Shown here piece after piece: positions 1-10,195 of a stretch of 64,000 nucleotides of DNA (the first letter of the stretch is position 1; the number at the start of each line of letters is the position of its first letter). Under the pieces are notes generated by a model. The model saw nothing but the letters and a program-made list of their open reading frames with translations, was not told where the DNA came from and made no database searches. The translations under genes were made by a program, and so were the position numbers. Source of the DNA: Blasia pusilla. Lineage: Eukaryota > Marchantiophyta > Marchantiopsida > Blasiales. The DNA is taken from contig CM114275.1 of the NCBI GenBank assembly GCA_050084515.1, positions 26,846,001-26,910,000 on the forward strand, in the 5' to 3' direction.

Positions 1-165
1 GCCCCCTTGATAGAGGAGTTTAGGGAGTTGTGGAATGGAATTGAATTCCATGATGTGAAAAGACCACATGGGTTCAAATTTAGAGCCATGATCTTATGGA
101 CTATAAATGATTATCCAGCCTATGGCACAATCTCAGAACAAAGCCATGGTGGAAAACTTGCATGT

Positions 166-187
166 ACCGTATGTGGACCGTATGTGG
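166..187. repeat. 11-bp tandem duplication that shifts the transposase frame
   Basis: ACCGTATGTGG occurs twice, head to tail (166-176 and 177-187). The copy number changes the frame exactly where the TNP2 reading moves from one frame to another, so the duplication is probably the lesion. Confidence 0.85.
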
Positions 188-891
188 ATTTAGATTCTCC
201 AAACAATGTGGAAAGCCTATATTTGGTGATCATAGAAGACATCTTCCAGTAGACCATGTTTGGAGAGGGCAACCTTACGACCCTCGATTCAATGGAGAGA
301 GTGAGTCTAGACCACCACCGCCAAGGATTACATCAGATGAAATTCTAGAATGGGCTGAAGAGAAAAAAATATATGATGATGGAGGTGGTTGAGAGGATGC
401 TCCTACTGATCCATACAAGAGGACAGGGGTAAAGCGACAAAGCATACTCTTTGATTTGCCATACTGGAAAGTATCCAACAAACATCTAATTGTTTTCAAA
501 TTTTGTTGTGACAGGTGATATAGTTACTTATCTCTTGTCAACCATGAATATGCATATATTTTTCCTTGACCTCAACATAGCATCTGATGATACGACACAC
601 CCTAGATGTTATGCATGTGGAGTAGAATAAATCTGAGAATCTAGTTAAAACTCTATTTGGGATGAAGGATACAGTGAAGGTTAGAAGAGATATGGAGGCT
701 CGTGGAATTCGACCTCACTTATGGTTACAACCCCATCCAAGTAAAGCAACAGGGCTAGTGGAACCTCAATGTGATTATGTTTTATCACCTCATGAAATGT
801 CCATTTTCCAATCTAGGATTGAATCCACGAAAGTGCCTACAGGATACAGTACAGAGTTGAAGAAGCACGTGGTTAAAAAGAAATTGGGATC

Positions 892-924
892 CATGAAGTC
901 ACATGATTATCATGTGACTTCATG
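892..924. repeat. Perfect 15-bp inverted repeat with 3-nt loop at a frameshift
   Basis: CATGAAGTCACATGA at 892-906 is followed by TTA and then its exact reverse complement (910-924). It sits at the KSHDYHV motif, where the transposase frame is lost. An inserted ten-base TGACTTCATG would explain both the perfect arm and the frameshift. Confidence 0.8.
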
Positions 925-1613
925 TTGATTCACCAAATCCTTCCCTTTGCCCTTCGTGGGCTAATGAAGGATCCAATTTGCTCATCAATCATGCGTTTGA
1001 GTAAGATATGTAGGTTATTGTGTTGTAAAGTGTATGATCCTACATGCTATGAACAACTACATAAGGATACAGCAATTACCCTTTGCCTACTGGAGATGCA
1101 TTTTCCACCATCATTTTTTGATTTGATGACACATCTTGTTATCCACGTTGTCCAAGAATTGGATATATGTGGGCCTTTAGCTTGCCGATGGATGTATCCA
1201 ATGGAAAGATACATGGGTACTCTGAAAAAATATGTTAGATCTAAAGCTCTCCCAGAGGGATGTATGGCGGAGGGGTATATCAAAGATGAGGCATTGGGAT
1301 TTGTGACTGAGTATATGAAAAGATTTGAGGATGTGAGGACACCAATATGGGATGACGGCGAAGAAGAAGGGGTCATAGGGGAGGAGTTGGAAGGTGCAGG
1401 ATGTGAAATCATATTATCCTGAGAAATGACTATCTTGGCACACCACTATGTCCTACACAATATGGAGTGTATGGTCATGTGGTGCAGGTAAATTTCAACT
1501 ATATTCAATCAATTCAATGTATGGAAACCATGAACCTGATCTTCTGAACCTTACATGTTTGTTTCATCTTCCACGTCACCTTATTCTTTGGTGATGTTCT
1601 TTCTTTCTACCAG

Positions 1614-2208
1614 GAAATTTGAGGTTGAGAATGCATCAGTTTCTTTTGAAGAGTGGATTCAACCATCTATCCTTCGAGATGCTAGGGAAAAAGATGGGAA
1701 GGTGGATGAAGAGCTATTGGCTTTGTCAATTCCTCCACAAGCAAAAGTTCTCTCATATAAGTCTATGAAGGCTTATGGCAATCACTATAGGGTAGAGGGA
1801 GAGGGTGGATATAATGCATACTCCACTTACGATAGTGGAATTGGAGCAATATTTTTGGATGAGGGTAATGATGATCAGAATTGTGATTATTCATATATGG
1901 GAGTTCTGGTCGATATAATTGCGCTTGATTACGGGATTGTTGATCAACCTGTAATATTAATGAGAGGGAGGTGGGTGAGGGCAGATTGGAAATCACGGAT
2001 GCCATCCATGAAGCGAGACCGTGAAGGCTTCCTACTTGTAAACCTTAGATCTTGTGAACCTATCAACCATCAACCTTTTGTGTTCCCATCTCAAGTGGAA
2101 CAAGTCTTTTTTGGAGATGCGAACGAAGGAAGTGGATGGAAGGTTGTTTTGAGAAAAGAAGCTAGATCACGTCGAGTAATTTGGATATCTATGATGGTGG
2201 AAACCTAG
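1614..2208 (+). pseudogene. DUF4216-like exon of the CACTA transposase gene
   Basis: The exon follows a convincing acceptor (TTCTTTCTACCAG, ending at 1613). Its protein has the DUF4216 pattern: YRVEGEGGYNAYSTYDSG, then YMGVLVDIIALDYG, GFLLVNLRS, PFVFPSQVEQVFF and GWKVVLRKEARSRR. DUF4216 is normally fused C-terminal to TNP2/DUF4218 in plant CACTA transposases; its function is unknown. The frame appears to shift near 2175, because an acidic tail continues to 2408 in another frame. Fusion with the upstream transposase is inferred from order and splice sites. Confidence 0.75.
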
Positions 2209-2576
2209 ATGAAGGACATTCTATTGCAATTGACCAGATTGAAATGCCATCAGGAAGAGTGCCACTAGCTAAAACTCTAGGTCGTGTAGAGCCCACTGCT
2301 GAAGAGGTGGTGACTGAAAATAGAGATTGTAATAATGTCCCTATCATCCACGTGTCCACAAAAGTGCTTTATGAAGAAGCGAGCTCCGAAGAGCATGTAA
2401 AGATTTAATTTTCCTTTTGTTCAAATATTTGACATACATGCGGTTTGCTTTGAGAAGTGAGTCAAAATTCATGGTTCTAGTTTAACCTTTGTGTGAGATG
2501 TTTGCATTTGTCAATCATGCATGATAACTCTCCTGATTCAACTCCTTGACGACATTTTTCAACAGAACCTTTCAGA

Positions 2577-3440
2577 ATGGAGGGCCATTCATATGCCCTC
2601 CAAGGTAGTACAATAGGTGGTAAGGGGGGAACTCGATCAGACCTTGGAGCTATTCTTGCTTCTGAAGGCTTACGTGATGCAAGTGGGGAACTTCCTGATG
2701 GGGTGAATCATCAGGCTTGGGCCTTGAAGTGGAGACGTCACAAGAACAAGAGTGAGATATGTGTGTATCGTTTCGTGGTGTATGATGATCTTATTGATGA
2801 GAGATGGGGGCCCTTGCCGAGTGATGTAGAGAATGTCCCTAGAGAGGATAATATCAAGGGTGATGAACGCATTGTTTCTGATGGTGAAATGAAATGTGCA
2901 AATGTACATGAACAAGAGGATAAGATAGGGCAGACAAGGGAACTTGACAAAGGCCAGGAAAATAATTACGAGATGAAAAATAGGATTTCCACTACATCTA
3001 TAGTCAGAGAGAGTAGTAATACATCAAGTGTGTGTAGACCCGATTCTATAGGGCACCTTTTAGATCTTAGTGCAACCATGGAGAGGGCCGATTTGAGTAC
3101 AAAGGGGCAAGAAACATCTAAGGGCTTTGAAAGAGAGGCAATGACTTATGAGAGAGAAACATCACCTCTGCACATTATAATGGAGCCAGATGGTCAAGGT
3201 AATGACAACTTTAGACATCCTAATACGCCCACAAACTCTTCAAATTTGGAGAACTCTGATATTGGTGATGGATTTGAGAGTCCAGACCTACTGGATAAGG
3301 ACCTTCATGCTCTATTCCCAATTGAACAAGAACGGGCACGGAAGATAAGGGAAAACGGAAGAAGAGCAGAAAATAATTCTTGGTGCTATTCCCTTAGAGT
3401 AGGTAGTTCACTATCTTGCATGAGATGTGAATTGCAATAA
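2577..3440 (+). CDS. Uncharacterised hydrophilic ORF of the CACTA element
   Basis: A 287-codon frame that I do not recognise. The first 80 residues include WALKWRRHKNKSEICVYRF; the rest is acidic and polar, rich in E, D, R and S. It follows the DUF4216 exon on the same strand, where CACTA elements often carry extra exons or a second gene. It may be a middle exon of the transposase transcript or part of a second CACTA protein. No intact start-to-stop gene can be claimed because surrounding exons are uncertain. Confidence 0.4.
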   Translation: MEGHSYALQGSTIGGKGGTRSDLGAILASEGLRDASGELPDGVNHQAWALKWRRHKNKSEICVYRFVVYDDLIDERWGPLPSDVENVPREDNIKGDERIVSDGEMKCANVHEQEDKIGQTRELDKGQENNYEMKNRISTTSIVRESSNTSSVCRPDSIGHLLDLSATMERADLSTKGQETSKGFEREAMTYERETSPLHIIMEPDGQGNDNFRHPNTPTNSSNLENSDIGDGFESPDLLDKDLHALFPIEQERARKIRENGRRAENNSWCYSLRVGSSLSCMRCELQ

Positions 3441-3540
3441 TCTTGCATGGTTTTCCGTTCCTTCTTGCATGTAGTTTCCTTATTCGTAGAAAATGAGACT
3501 TGCATGATCTTACATAGATGATTGATGATGAAATCATTGT

Positions 3541-4488
3541 TTGGAAAGGCTGAGACTAGCAAAGGTATCCAAGAAAGCCTCATGTTGTAGAGCAATAGTG
3601 GCAGAGGTAGTGGAAAAGCAACCAAGTTTGAGATTGACATCAAAGGTCTTGGAGAGCTTAGCAGGTCTTTCAATGCTTGAAAGCCTTAAGGATAATAAAA
3701 TGAAAGATCCAGATTATATGCCAACTGAAGATTCAGAATACCAGAATGATGAGGAGGAAGATGTACGTGATCCTCCATTCGTAAATAAGGATATTGGGCC
3801 GACATTCCATCCGATCCAAGTCAAAAGGGTAACTACAGTGATATGTTATATACCATCTTCAGTAAGATTTTGTGTGGGATACATGATTCTTCCAATCTCT
3901 ATGTTTATTTATCATAGTACACTAACTTTTATTTCTCTTTCATATGCTCACGGTATTGGAGGGAGAGAATTCCAAGAATCTCATGCTAGTTATAAGGCAC
4001 ATGATTCAGGCCAAAGTGGGAGATCAGAAATGGGTTGGCAATATCCCCCATGGCAAAAGAGTGGTAGCCAATACTGGGGTGGACCAATAGGTGCAAGGTG
4101 GTACACTCATGAGCGTGAGCCGTCGATGTTGAATCATGGCCCACATAGCTCTTATGGCTTGCCCCTTAACCCTTCCCCCCGACCACAATTGGGTCAACAA
4201 ACTCCTACGGCTGGACACATGACTGCTCAAGGCCAATGGCCTGGAGGCATGTCTTGGTCACAACCTAGAGTTGTAGAACGCCCATGGGTAGGCAATACCC
4301 AGCCATCTCTACCATCTGGATCTCACGCCGACTGGGGTCCTCATACACAAACTTTTGCCCCGATGGGGAGTCAACAGAAATGGGGGCCCATTCAACCTGG
4401 TTCTTCAGGCCAACCATGGGCAACGCCAAGTGTAACCTTCTTTCCACATTGTGTATTTGTGATCAAATTCTCTATTTTTAAGGAATGA
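3541..4488 (+). CDS. Uncharacterised W/G/P/Q-rich ORF of the CACTA element
   Basis: A 315-codon frame, probably containing an unspliced intron near 3825-3955 that is T-rich and reads as hydrophobic filler. The N-terminal part is acidic (SEYQNDEEEDVRDPP). From about 3960 it is low complexity, rich in Trp, Gly, Pro, Gln, Ser and His, for example MGWQYPPWQKSGSQYWGGP. The frame ends soon after a possible donor at about 4430 (CCAAGTGTAACC). I do not recognise the family. Disordered tails of this kind are common in transposon accessory proteins, but function is unknown. Confidence 0.35.
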   Translation: MERLRLAKVSKKASCCRAIVAEVVEKQPSLRLTSKVLESLAGLSMLESLKDNKMKDPDYMPTEDSEYQNDEEEDVRDPPFVNKDIGPTFHPIQVKRVTTVICYIPSSVRFCVGYMILPISMFIYHSTLTFISLSYAHGIGGREFQESHASYKAHDSGQSGRSEMGWQYPPWQKSGSQYWGGPIGARWYTHEREPSMLNHGPHSSYGLPLNPSPRPQLGQQTPTAGHMTAQGQWPGGMSWSQPRVVERPWVGNTQPSLPSGSHADWGPHTQTFAPMGSQQKWGPIQPGSSGQPWATPSVTFFPHCVFVIKFSIFKE

Positions 4489-5206
4489 TAACTCTTTAAC
4501 TCTTGATCTTCCCATGAGGACTAGAAAAGTGGCCATTATTCTTTCCTGGTTCGATGTGTTTTTTCATATTGTAAAGTCCTAATTTCTTGTCTATAGTGTT
4601 GATGAATGATGTAAGAGTGTTATCTCCATTTGTGGACAGGATGGAGCACCATGCCCTCCGCCCCCTTATCCAACTGCAGGAGAAGGTTTTGACTCAACAT
4701 TTTCTGATGGGCCCTCGGGATTTGTTAGGACGAGTGTACATTCGCAGCAAAGTGACAGTCAGTCTTTCATGGCCCCTAGTCTCTCCAAACCCAGAAATAA
4801 AAGTGGGGGTATGTCCACATGTAGCCGCTTTTGAGGCATGGTCTAAATGTTGACCAAGAATGTTGGGTGCAATTGGTTAGTGATCTAGTCTTTTATTCCC
4901 TACATTTTATAACATGTGCATGTCTAAATTGATTTTCTTGCGCCTTTCATTTCTTCAGGTGATAGGGCAAGTGCGAGGAGAAGTAGGACCAAGAGAGATT
5001 TGTGGAACCGTGATGTGGCTCAACGCAAGGACCAAAACCTACTACCTAGATGTGAATTATTGCCTACTGGGGTTTCAAAGACGAAGGTACCCGGTTATGA
5101 TCCATGGTTGAATGACCTAAACGTATGGACCCCACACTATCTTGACTTATCATGTGTCGAGATGAGTAGGCAAGAGGCTATTAATGTGGCAACAGTTCGC
5201 AAGCTG
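4489..5206 (+). other. Probable 3' exons of the CACTA gene, fragmentary
   Basis: Short plus-strand frames (4587-4853, 4914-5111, 5000-5212) lie between T-rich stretches that look like introns, for example a pyrimidine-rich TTTCATTTCTTCAG ending at about 4959. None matches a family I know. The segment ends where gag-like sequence of the Ty3/gypsy family begins. Confidence 0.3.
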
Positions 5207-6111
5207 GGTTGAACTCTCTAGAGTTCCTGGCCCGTTGGGAGTCGCACCAACTCCTAAACTCTGCTATGAAATCGTGCAACTCAATCGTACCTACTGCACC
5301 TGAAACCTACGCGGTCCTCTACCCTGGTCGTCCATCTCGTACACCCAACTGGTAGGACCACTCACAATGTGTGGCAATGTGCTCACAAATTCCTCTACAC
5401 CCTCCCCCTTGTATGACGATGACACAGAAGAAGGTCGAGGTAGTCCCTGAAGTAAAGACCCTCGAAACCTCACACCACTCCGCGTAAAACCTCTAGAGCT
5501 ACTCTCGGGTTCACCACCTCGCCTCTCAAAGTCCCGAACGGACGCCGTGATGACCCTTGTGCCTTTCTCACCCGATCACTCTTGCCTCACGAGTAATCCC
5601 TCATCCCAAACATGCGGCACTCGATCTACACTCTCCCTCCCCGAGACATGTAACGTGCGGCAATAAGCGGCGTGGTGCGGCAAATCGACCAGGTTATCAT
5701 CTCATCGACAACCTACCCTCAACTCCGGACATCCCACACAAGTCTATGTCCCCTAAATCACATACATAAATGATACTCTCAGCATCCACACACCCAATAT
5801 CCCCAAATAAACTACCAAAATCTCGTAATCCCTCACACGTGCAGGGTAAAGGACTAGAATGGATAACCTGAACACATGTCGATATTGCTCCTCAATAACT
5901 GCGAATCTTGACCCCAACTCACTCGTGGAGACAACTCCTCCAATCAGCAAGTCATACTCCTCCCGTACTGGCGTTGCTCAAAACTCCTCGATAGACGGTG
6001 CAGTTCCAGCGGAACAATGCGGCGTTGCAGGCGGCACGGAACGGCTACGAACGGCACGACCCTCGATGATGGGATGCGGCATACCCTCCTCAATCAACAA
6101 TAAACCCACAC
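5207..6111 (-). pseudogene. Fragment 'D': gag start and leader of the Ty3/gypsy family
   Basis: The sequence is clearly similar to 46650-47530, the gag start and upstream leader of copy C. The match runs from GGGTTGAACTCTCTAGAG at about 5207, through the DDQGRGPRRF-type peptide and a leader with the shared CTCCTCCAATCAGCAAGTC block, to about 6090. Only the first part of gag is present, with several stops. It joins CACTA sequence on the left and a copy A LTR fragment on the right. Both junctions are abrupt and I see no target duplication. Confidence 0.65.
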
Positions 6112-6428
6112 TCTGCTCCAAACCCACTCCACGATGGGAGAATCCAGGTCAAAGCTTGGGGGAACCACCATAGCCAAGAGCTCTACTCACTACCGAGGCT
6201 AACTCCCAATGCAACAGGCTCAACTCAAAGAACTAACTGTTCTTTGAGTGCACTCCACACTATATCCTCCAACCTAAGAGCGGGCCCTACTGGAAAAGTC
6301 ACCTTCAACGGAGTAACCCCCAACCCTATGTATGAAACCGCATCTCTACCTAGACACTGCGGCCCTACATAAGGTATGGCCTCTACTAGCACACTATACT
6401 CTATGACATAATCCGTATGGTCATGACA
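6112..6428 (-). repeat. Partial 3' LTR of copy A (first ~317 bp)
   Basis: It matches 29757-30067 at roughly 95 percent by eye. Both copies end on the plus strand in GGTCATGACA, so on the element strand each LTR starts TGTCATGACC. Homology stops at about 6112, where fragment D begins, whereas the 5' LTR continues for another 1.2 kb. The remainder has been lost or replaced. Confidence 0.75.
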
Positions 6429-6700
6429 CCTGTTGTGCGAATCCACATCGTCATACAACATACATCGCTGACATACCATACTCACATATATACATAACAT
6501 AGACGAGAGCATCCACAAACACAAGTGTACCACAACTCGCCCCCCTAATTGGTGGTTAGGTCCCTCTGACTCCAAGGTAGCCCTATACATCTACTACATG
6601 CTATACACCTTCTTGGGTGCACGAATCAGAAGGCCGGGTGCTAGGTTGCCCCATCGTTAGTCGCCTATCTGTAATCCATATCATGCAAAGATCAAGTCAT

Positions 6701-7060
6701 CTACCTCTCCTCAGTACATTGAAGACAAACCCACCTTCCAGTAGGAACAACATCCATACGTGGAGTCAAACACATCATGTGCCAACCCCTAGAACATCGA
6801 TCACACACCAGCATACGGGCTACGTTACCAATAGACCCACACAACATGCACCTCAAGCTACCACGTATCATGGCTAAGCTTGGGTTAACAGTACCATCCA
6901 CATTTGGAAGATGACATGGCGCACAATTACGCATATGGTCCTTCCAAACAACTCCATCACGACCCTCCAACATGAGAGCTCCAGAAGTTAACACCTCGCG
7001 CACTCGTAAAATAGTGCGGCCTGCCATCACATCCAACGTTGTCAGTGCAATCTGCTGCAA
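6701..7060 (-). pseudogene. Integrase C-terminal tail with PHD finger (copy A)
   Basis: The 119-codon frame has an SH3-like integrase tail region (RTILRVREVL, GRDGVVWKDHMRN, CHLPNVDGT) followed by a C4HC3 PHD zinc finger. The finger reads CMLC, then LVCDRCSRGWHMMC, a short loop, and GRWVCLQC; all eight zinc ligands are visible. PHD fingers bind histone H3 tails, usually reading the H3K4 state, so this module probably tethers the integration complex to chromatin, as chromodomains do in chromoviruses. That role is inference. The finger ends the polyprotein. Copy B has the same module with damage, and copy C keeps part of the segment before the finger. Confidence 0.82.
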
Positions 7061-7629
7061 ATAGACATAGTCCCCACATGGAACCTACGAGTCGATGGTC
7101 GATAACCTCCACCCCGAATGGTTGCATATCGCAACATATCCCTGTGTTGAGCAATGGCAAGGTTCTCAAAGGCTATTGGCATAACTCTCCGAAAGAGCTC
7201 TGCCCGCTGAGAACACACTCTCATCCACATCTCTAGGTCATCAAGGTTCACCACCTCACTTGACTCCCGACGAATTGCTGTTGGCAAGTCTAGATCTCGG
7301 CCGTATAACAGAAAATAAGGTGAGAAGGAAGCCAAGGATGCTTGGCAACAGAACCTATACCCCATGGCTAACCATGGCAACTGAATATCCTAGTCTCCAA
7401 GATGCCCCTTCTATAGTCCATACTTGCGCAATGCCCTCTTCACCAACTGAACCACACGCTTAGCCAAACCATCCTCCTCTGGATGATCTCGAGACGTGGT
7501 CCGATGATCAATCAACGGCTTGTCACACAAGACTTGAAACTCACCCTGAAACTCTGTTCCCTGGTCGGTGAGCACTTCAGCTAGTGCACCAAAATGACTA
7601 AGCACTCTATCAAGAAACCTTATGATGTT
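7042..7629 (-). pseudogene. Integrase, C-terminal half of catalytic core (copy A)
   Basis: This is the part of the integrase downstream of the Mutator-like insertion. The second catalytic Asp lies in AEVLTDQGTEFQGEF. The position of the catalytic Glu reads EEDGLAKR, where copy B has ANGLAER, so the Glu is replaced by Lys. The following ASFSPYFLLYGRDLDLPTAI block is typical of the Ty3 integrase C-terminal core, with YFLLYGRDLD giving the usual LLYG signature. A stop and frame changes separate the pieces. The first half of the gene lies at 19957-20291, 12.3 kb away. Confidence 0.88.
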
Positions 7630-7638
7630 CCCTCACTT
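7630..7638. repeat. 9-bp target-site duplication of the Mutator-like element (left copy)
   Basis: CCCTCACTT occurs here and again at 19948-19956, immediately outside the insertion. The uninterrupted copy B integrase has CCCTCACT at the matching position (about 58923-58931), which shows that the sequence belonged to the target. Confidence 0.85.
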
Positions 7639-7730
7639 GGAGGTGCGGTAAGAGGAGAGGAAGAGAGGAAGAGAGGAGAGAGGAGAGAGGAGAGAGGAGA
7701 GAGGAGACCGAAATAGATAATTTTTTTTGA
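7639..7730. repeat. Left terminal inverted repeat of the Mutator-like element
   Basis: Purine-rich GGAGGTGCGGTAAGAGGAGA followed by GGAAGAGAGGAAGAGAGGAGA and (GAGAG)n. It matches the reverse complement of 19860-19947 over the GTAAGAG...GAGGAAGAGAGGAAGAGAGGAGA block, with a slightly different outer 15-25 bases. Confidence 0.7.
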
Positions 7731-8096
7731 AGAGAGTTTCTGTTGGGTTGAAGAGAGGAAAATTTTTGTGTGAATTTTTTTGCACTTTTTTGTTCAGTTA
7801 TTAAGTAGTCCCACAGTTTTTTTTCCTCTTCCATATTTTGGCAACCCCTCTGAGTCCGACGAGTTGCAAATTGCACAAAATTTAGAAAACTGAAAAAGCA
7901 GTGGAATCATAAGTGTGGAACCAATCACTTTTTCCATCCAAGGTCTGGAAAAAATCTATCATTTTCCCCAGGCTGTCCTGTACAATCTAAAACCTCATTT
8001 TGCATCCTCAAAGTGGTTTGTTTAAAATACTTCGCACTTCTTTGAGGGACAGAATTGGTTGGTGGATTCCTACTCCTACCTCCGACTCTCTTAAAA

Positions 8097-9508
8097 CTAC
8101 CAACAACACATAGTACATTTGCTTACAAGGGAAATACCTTTTGCCACTTGTCTCTCTTTGGACAAAGTCATCACATGAACATGTGGGAAAGCAACAAATG
8201 TGCACCACATACACCCCTGTGACACTTGAATTTCTGAGTGTTGTTCGACCCAATACATCCTTCCTATTCCATTGCCACTCAAGACATCTTTCGTGGCGAT
8301 GATCTCCATTTTTGCCTCCCGAGCTGATGCAATTCGCTTTGCTCTCTCCACCGTTGGCCTACACATTCTGTTTCTCTTCACCCCATTTCTAGACTCAAAC
8401 AGAAATAGTGGATTGAGATCATCCACCTTCTCCAGGTACATGTTGACATCAATCTTGGGTTGAATACGAAATGCAAAGGTCTCTGTAATGCAAACATGCT
8501 CGGAACTTCCCCCGTTTACGATTCTGAAACCGGCACTTGTAAGATTGTCCACTTCGTCTTGAGTGTAGTTCGTACCTACGGCGATGGGCCAAATCGTGGG
8601 GATATTCCCCGGAGCTCCAATGGCAGCCGGATAAGACTTCGGAAAGCGCAAGATTCATTTGGGCAGAAGAAAAACTTCAATTGATCCCCCGTCCTCGTGA
8701 AACGCTCAAAGGTTTTGAGTCCCCAAAATGGAGGCAGTGGTTGTCCAGTCCTTGTACAGTTCTTATTTAGGAAAGTGCCGCATGCTCTCCTAATGCCATC
8801 AGATCCTGCCCTGCAGGTGGGTCCACGTCGTGGGTTGCTCTGAGATATATGCCACCGTTTTAGGTTGCAATCCACCTCCATTACGGAAATCCCATATTGT
8901 TGAACCACCCCAGTGATAGGATGTTGTGAACTTCCAGCAACAGAGGGCTTTTGAAATAAAACATTCACTGATTTTGGAGAAGTAACTCCATCACGGATTT
9001 GGGACGGGTCTCGGGTCCCCGAATACCTAGGCGGCATAATTTCCTCATCCAAATCAATCACCGGATTCGTTCCTCGATGCTGCCTCTTCACCTGCGTGAA
9101 GTCAAGATACTTATCTGGTCTCCACGAGTCTCGCTCGGACTGCTCTACCACCATCTGTATGGGATGTCTTGAAACCCGCCCACGAATATCCCCACCAATG
9201 TGTACGTCTTGCTCGAGGGGAGTTCCAGCTACGAACCGGTTGAAGGCTTCCACGTATATTTTTTTATCACCAGATCTCACAGCCGCCCTGACATAGAGCT
9301 CGTAGATTGACGGCCCCCTTCCTTTTGTTATGCCTTTTGTGAGGAAGATATGGGATGCTGTAGACTGTAGCATTGCTCTTGCCTTGTCTTGTTGGCATGC
9401 CTCCATAAGTGAAATTCGTTGGCATGCTTGTGACGACCTCCAGGAGGAATGAACACTTTCTGCTCCCCTTGTGTTGGGGCAGAGGGCATTTTCATGAATG
9501 TTCAATCC
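8097..9508 (-). pseudogene. Mutator-like transposase, downstream exon(s)
   Basis: The exon starts after a good acceptor (CGTCGTTGCAG on the minus strand). It opens with LNIHENALCPNTRGAESVHS, which resembles the segment after the catalytic core in MULE transposases where an NxxES-type motif occurs. A helix-rich part follows (GRGPSIYELYVRAAVRSGDKK), then a basic linker, and a cysteine-containing patch (PTCRAGSDGIRRACGTFLNK, FFFCPNESC) that may bind zinc. The frame shifts near 8645 and continues as FPKSYPAAIGAPGNIPTIWP to about 8130, where a donor (CTTGTAAGC) is seen. I cannot name the cysteine domain. Confidence 0.55.
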
Positions 9509-9564
9509 CTGCAACGACGGCAATGTAAGAAGGGAACGAAAATAACTCAGGAGTCAAAGAAATA

Positions 9565-10090
9565 AGCTACCTGTCGGAACCAGACGGGTGGCAAGGCCGA
9601 GGCATCCCATGAACGACTGTGCGACCCGTCGGGTCCCGACATGTTGCAACCTTAAACCCACCTACTGCAACCCGTCGGAACCAGACGGATTGCAAGGCCG
9701 AGGCATTCCATAAACAACTCTGCGACCCGTCGGGTCCCGACGTGCGTTGCAACCCTAAACCCACCTATTGCAACCCGTCGGATTCAGATGAGTTGCAAGG
9801 CCGAGGCATCCCATGAACGACTCTGCGACTCGTCGGGTCTCGACGTGTTGCAACCCTAAACCCACTTACTGCAACCCGTCGGATTCAGACGGGTTGCAAG
9901 AACCTGTGGCCACTCTGGAAGATCCAAGTGCAAGTCATTCAAAACCCATCCGGGTCGAACTATTTGCAGGCCTTGTATACATGCGACTTGCATACTTGTC
10001 TACGGGTTGCACCAAAATTCTGGATGCAACCCGTCGGTTTCCGTCGGGTTGCACACTCGGGCAACCCGTCGTATCCGAAAGCTTGCTTGG
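9565..10090. repeat. Palindromic repeat cluster I (in the transposase intron)
   Basis: About nine copies of the GCAACCCGTCGGA-N-palindrome (second arm is the reverse complement), most with a few mismatches. All lie inside the minus-strand intron 9509-10195 (donor CGGCAG|GTGAGT, acceptor GTTGCAG). Confidence 0.8.
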
Positions 10091-10195
10091 TTTCTTCGGT
10101 TTGAAATCCCTATAGTTCCCACGCTTCTCAACTTGAGCTGCAACTTTACAAACAATTCTCAGCGTGAGCTTGACAAGACAAAATAGGGAACTCAC

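Larger units (their letters stand above)
7..1487 (+). pseudogene. TNP2-like CACTA transposase with DUF4218 region, broken
   Basis: The TNP2 family is the DDE transposase of plant CACTA elements and cuts and pastes the element in the nucleus. The opening frame has the family pattern of an LWTINDYPAYG block followed by a KLACTVCG cysteine motif. After a frameshift at an 11-bp duplication (166-187) it continues with GDHRRHLPVDHVWRG. Positions 662-913 read the LKARLD/KSHDYHV part. 922-1419 gives a DUF4218-like stretch (FPPSFFDLMTHL, CRWMYPMERYMGTLKKYVR, PEGCMAEGYI). A second frameshift lies at the hairpin 892-924. A TGA at 1420 interrupts a frame that then continues into LAHHYVLHN. A GT-AG intron (1488-1613) probably follows. 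The N-terminal part lies before the window. Confidence 0.82.
1..5206 (+). mobile_element. CACTA (En/Spm) DNA transposon, 5'-truncated by the window edge, decayed
   Basis: The plus strand encodes, in order, a TNP2-type transposase core, a DUF4218-like segment, a DUF4216-like exon and two less conserved reading frames. This is the usual content of plant CACTA elements. The left end lies outside the window. The right limit is set where retroelement gag sequence starts (about 5207). I saw no CACTA-type terminal inverted repeat, so the true 3' end may be missing. The transposase has at least two frameshifts and an in-frame TGA, so the element cannot be autonomous. Identity comes from recognising the protein families by eye. 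Confidence 0.8.

Noticed and set aside
5557-6173. Plus-strand genes in the 5.5-7.5 kb region
   Set aside because: The plus-strand frames are shadows of minus-strand gag, leader, PHD and integrase sequence.
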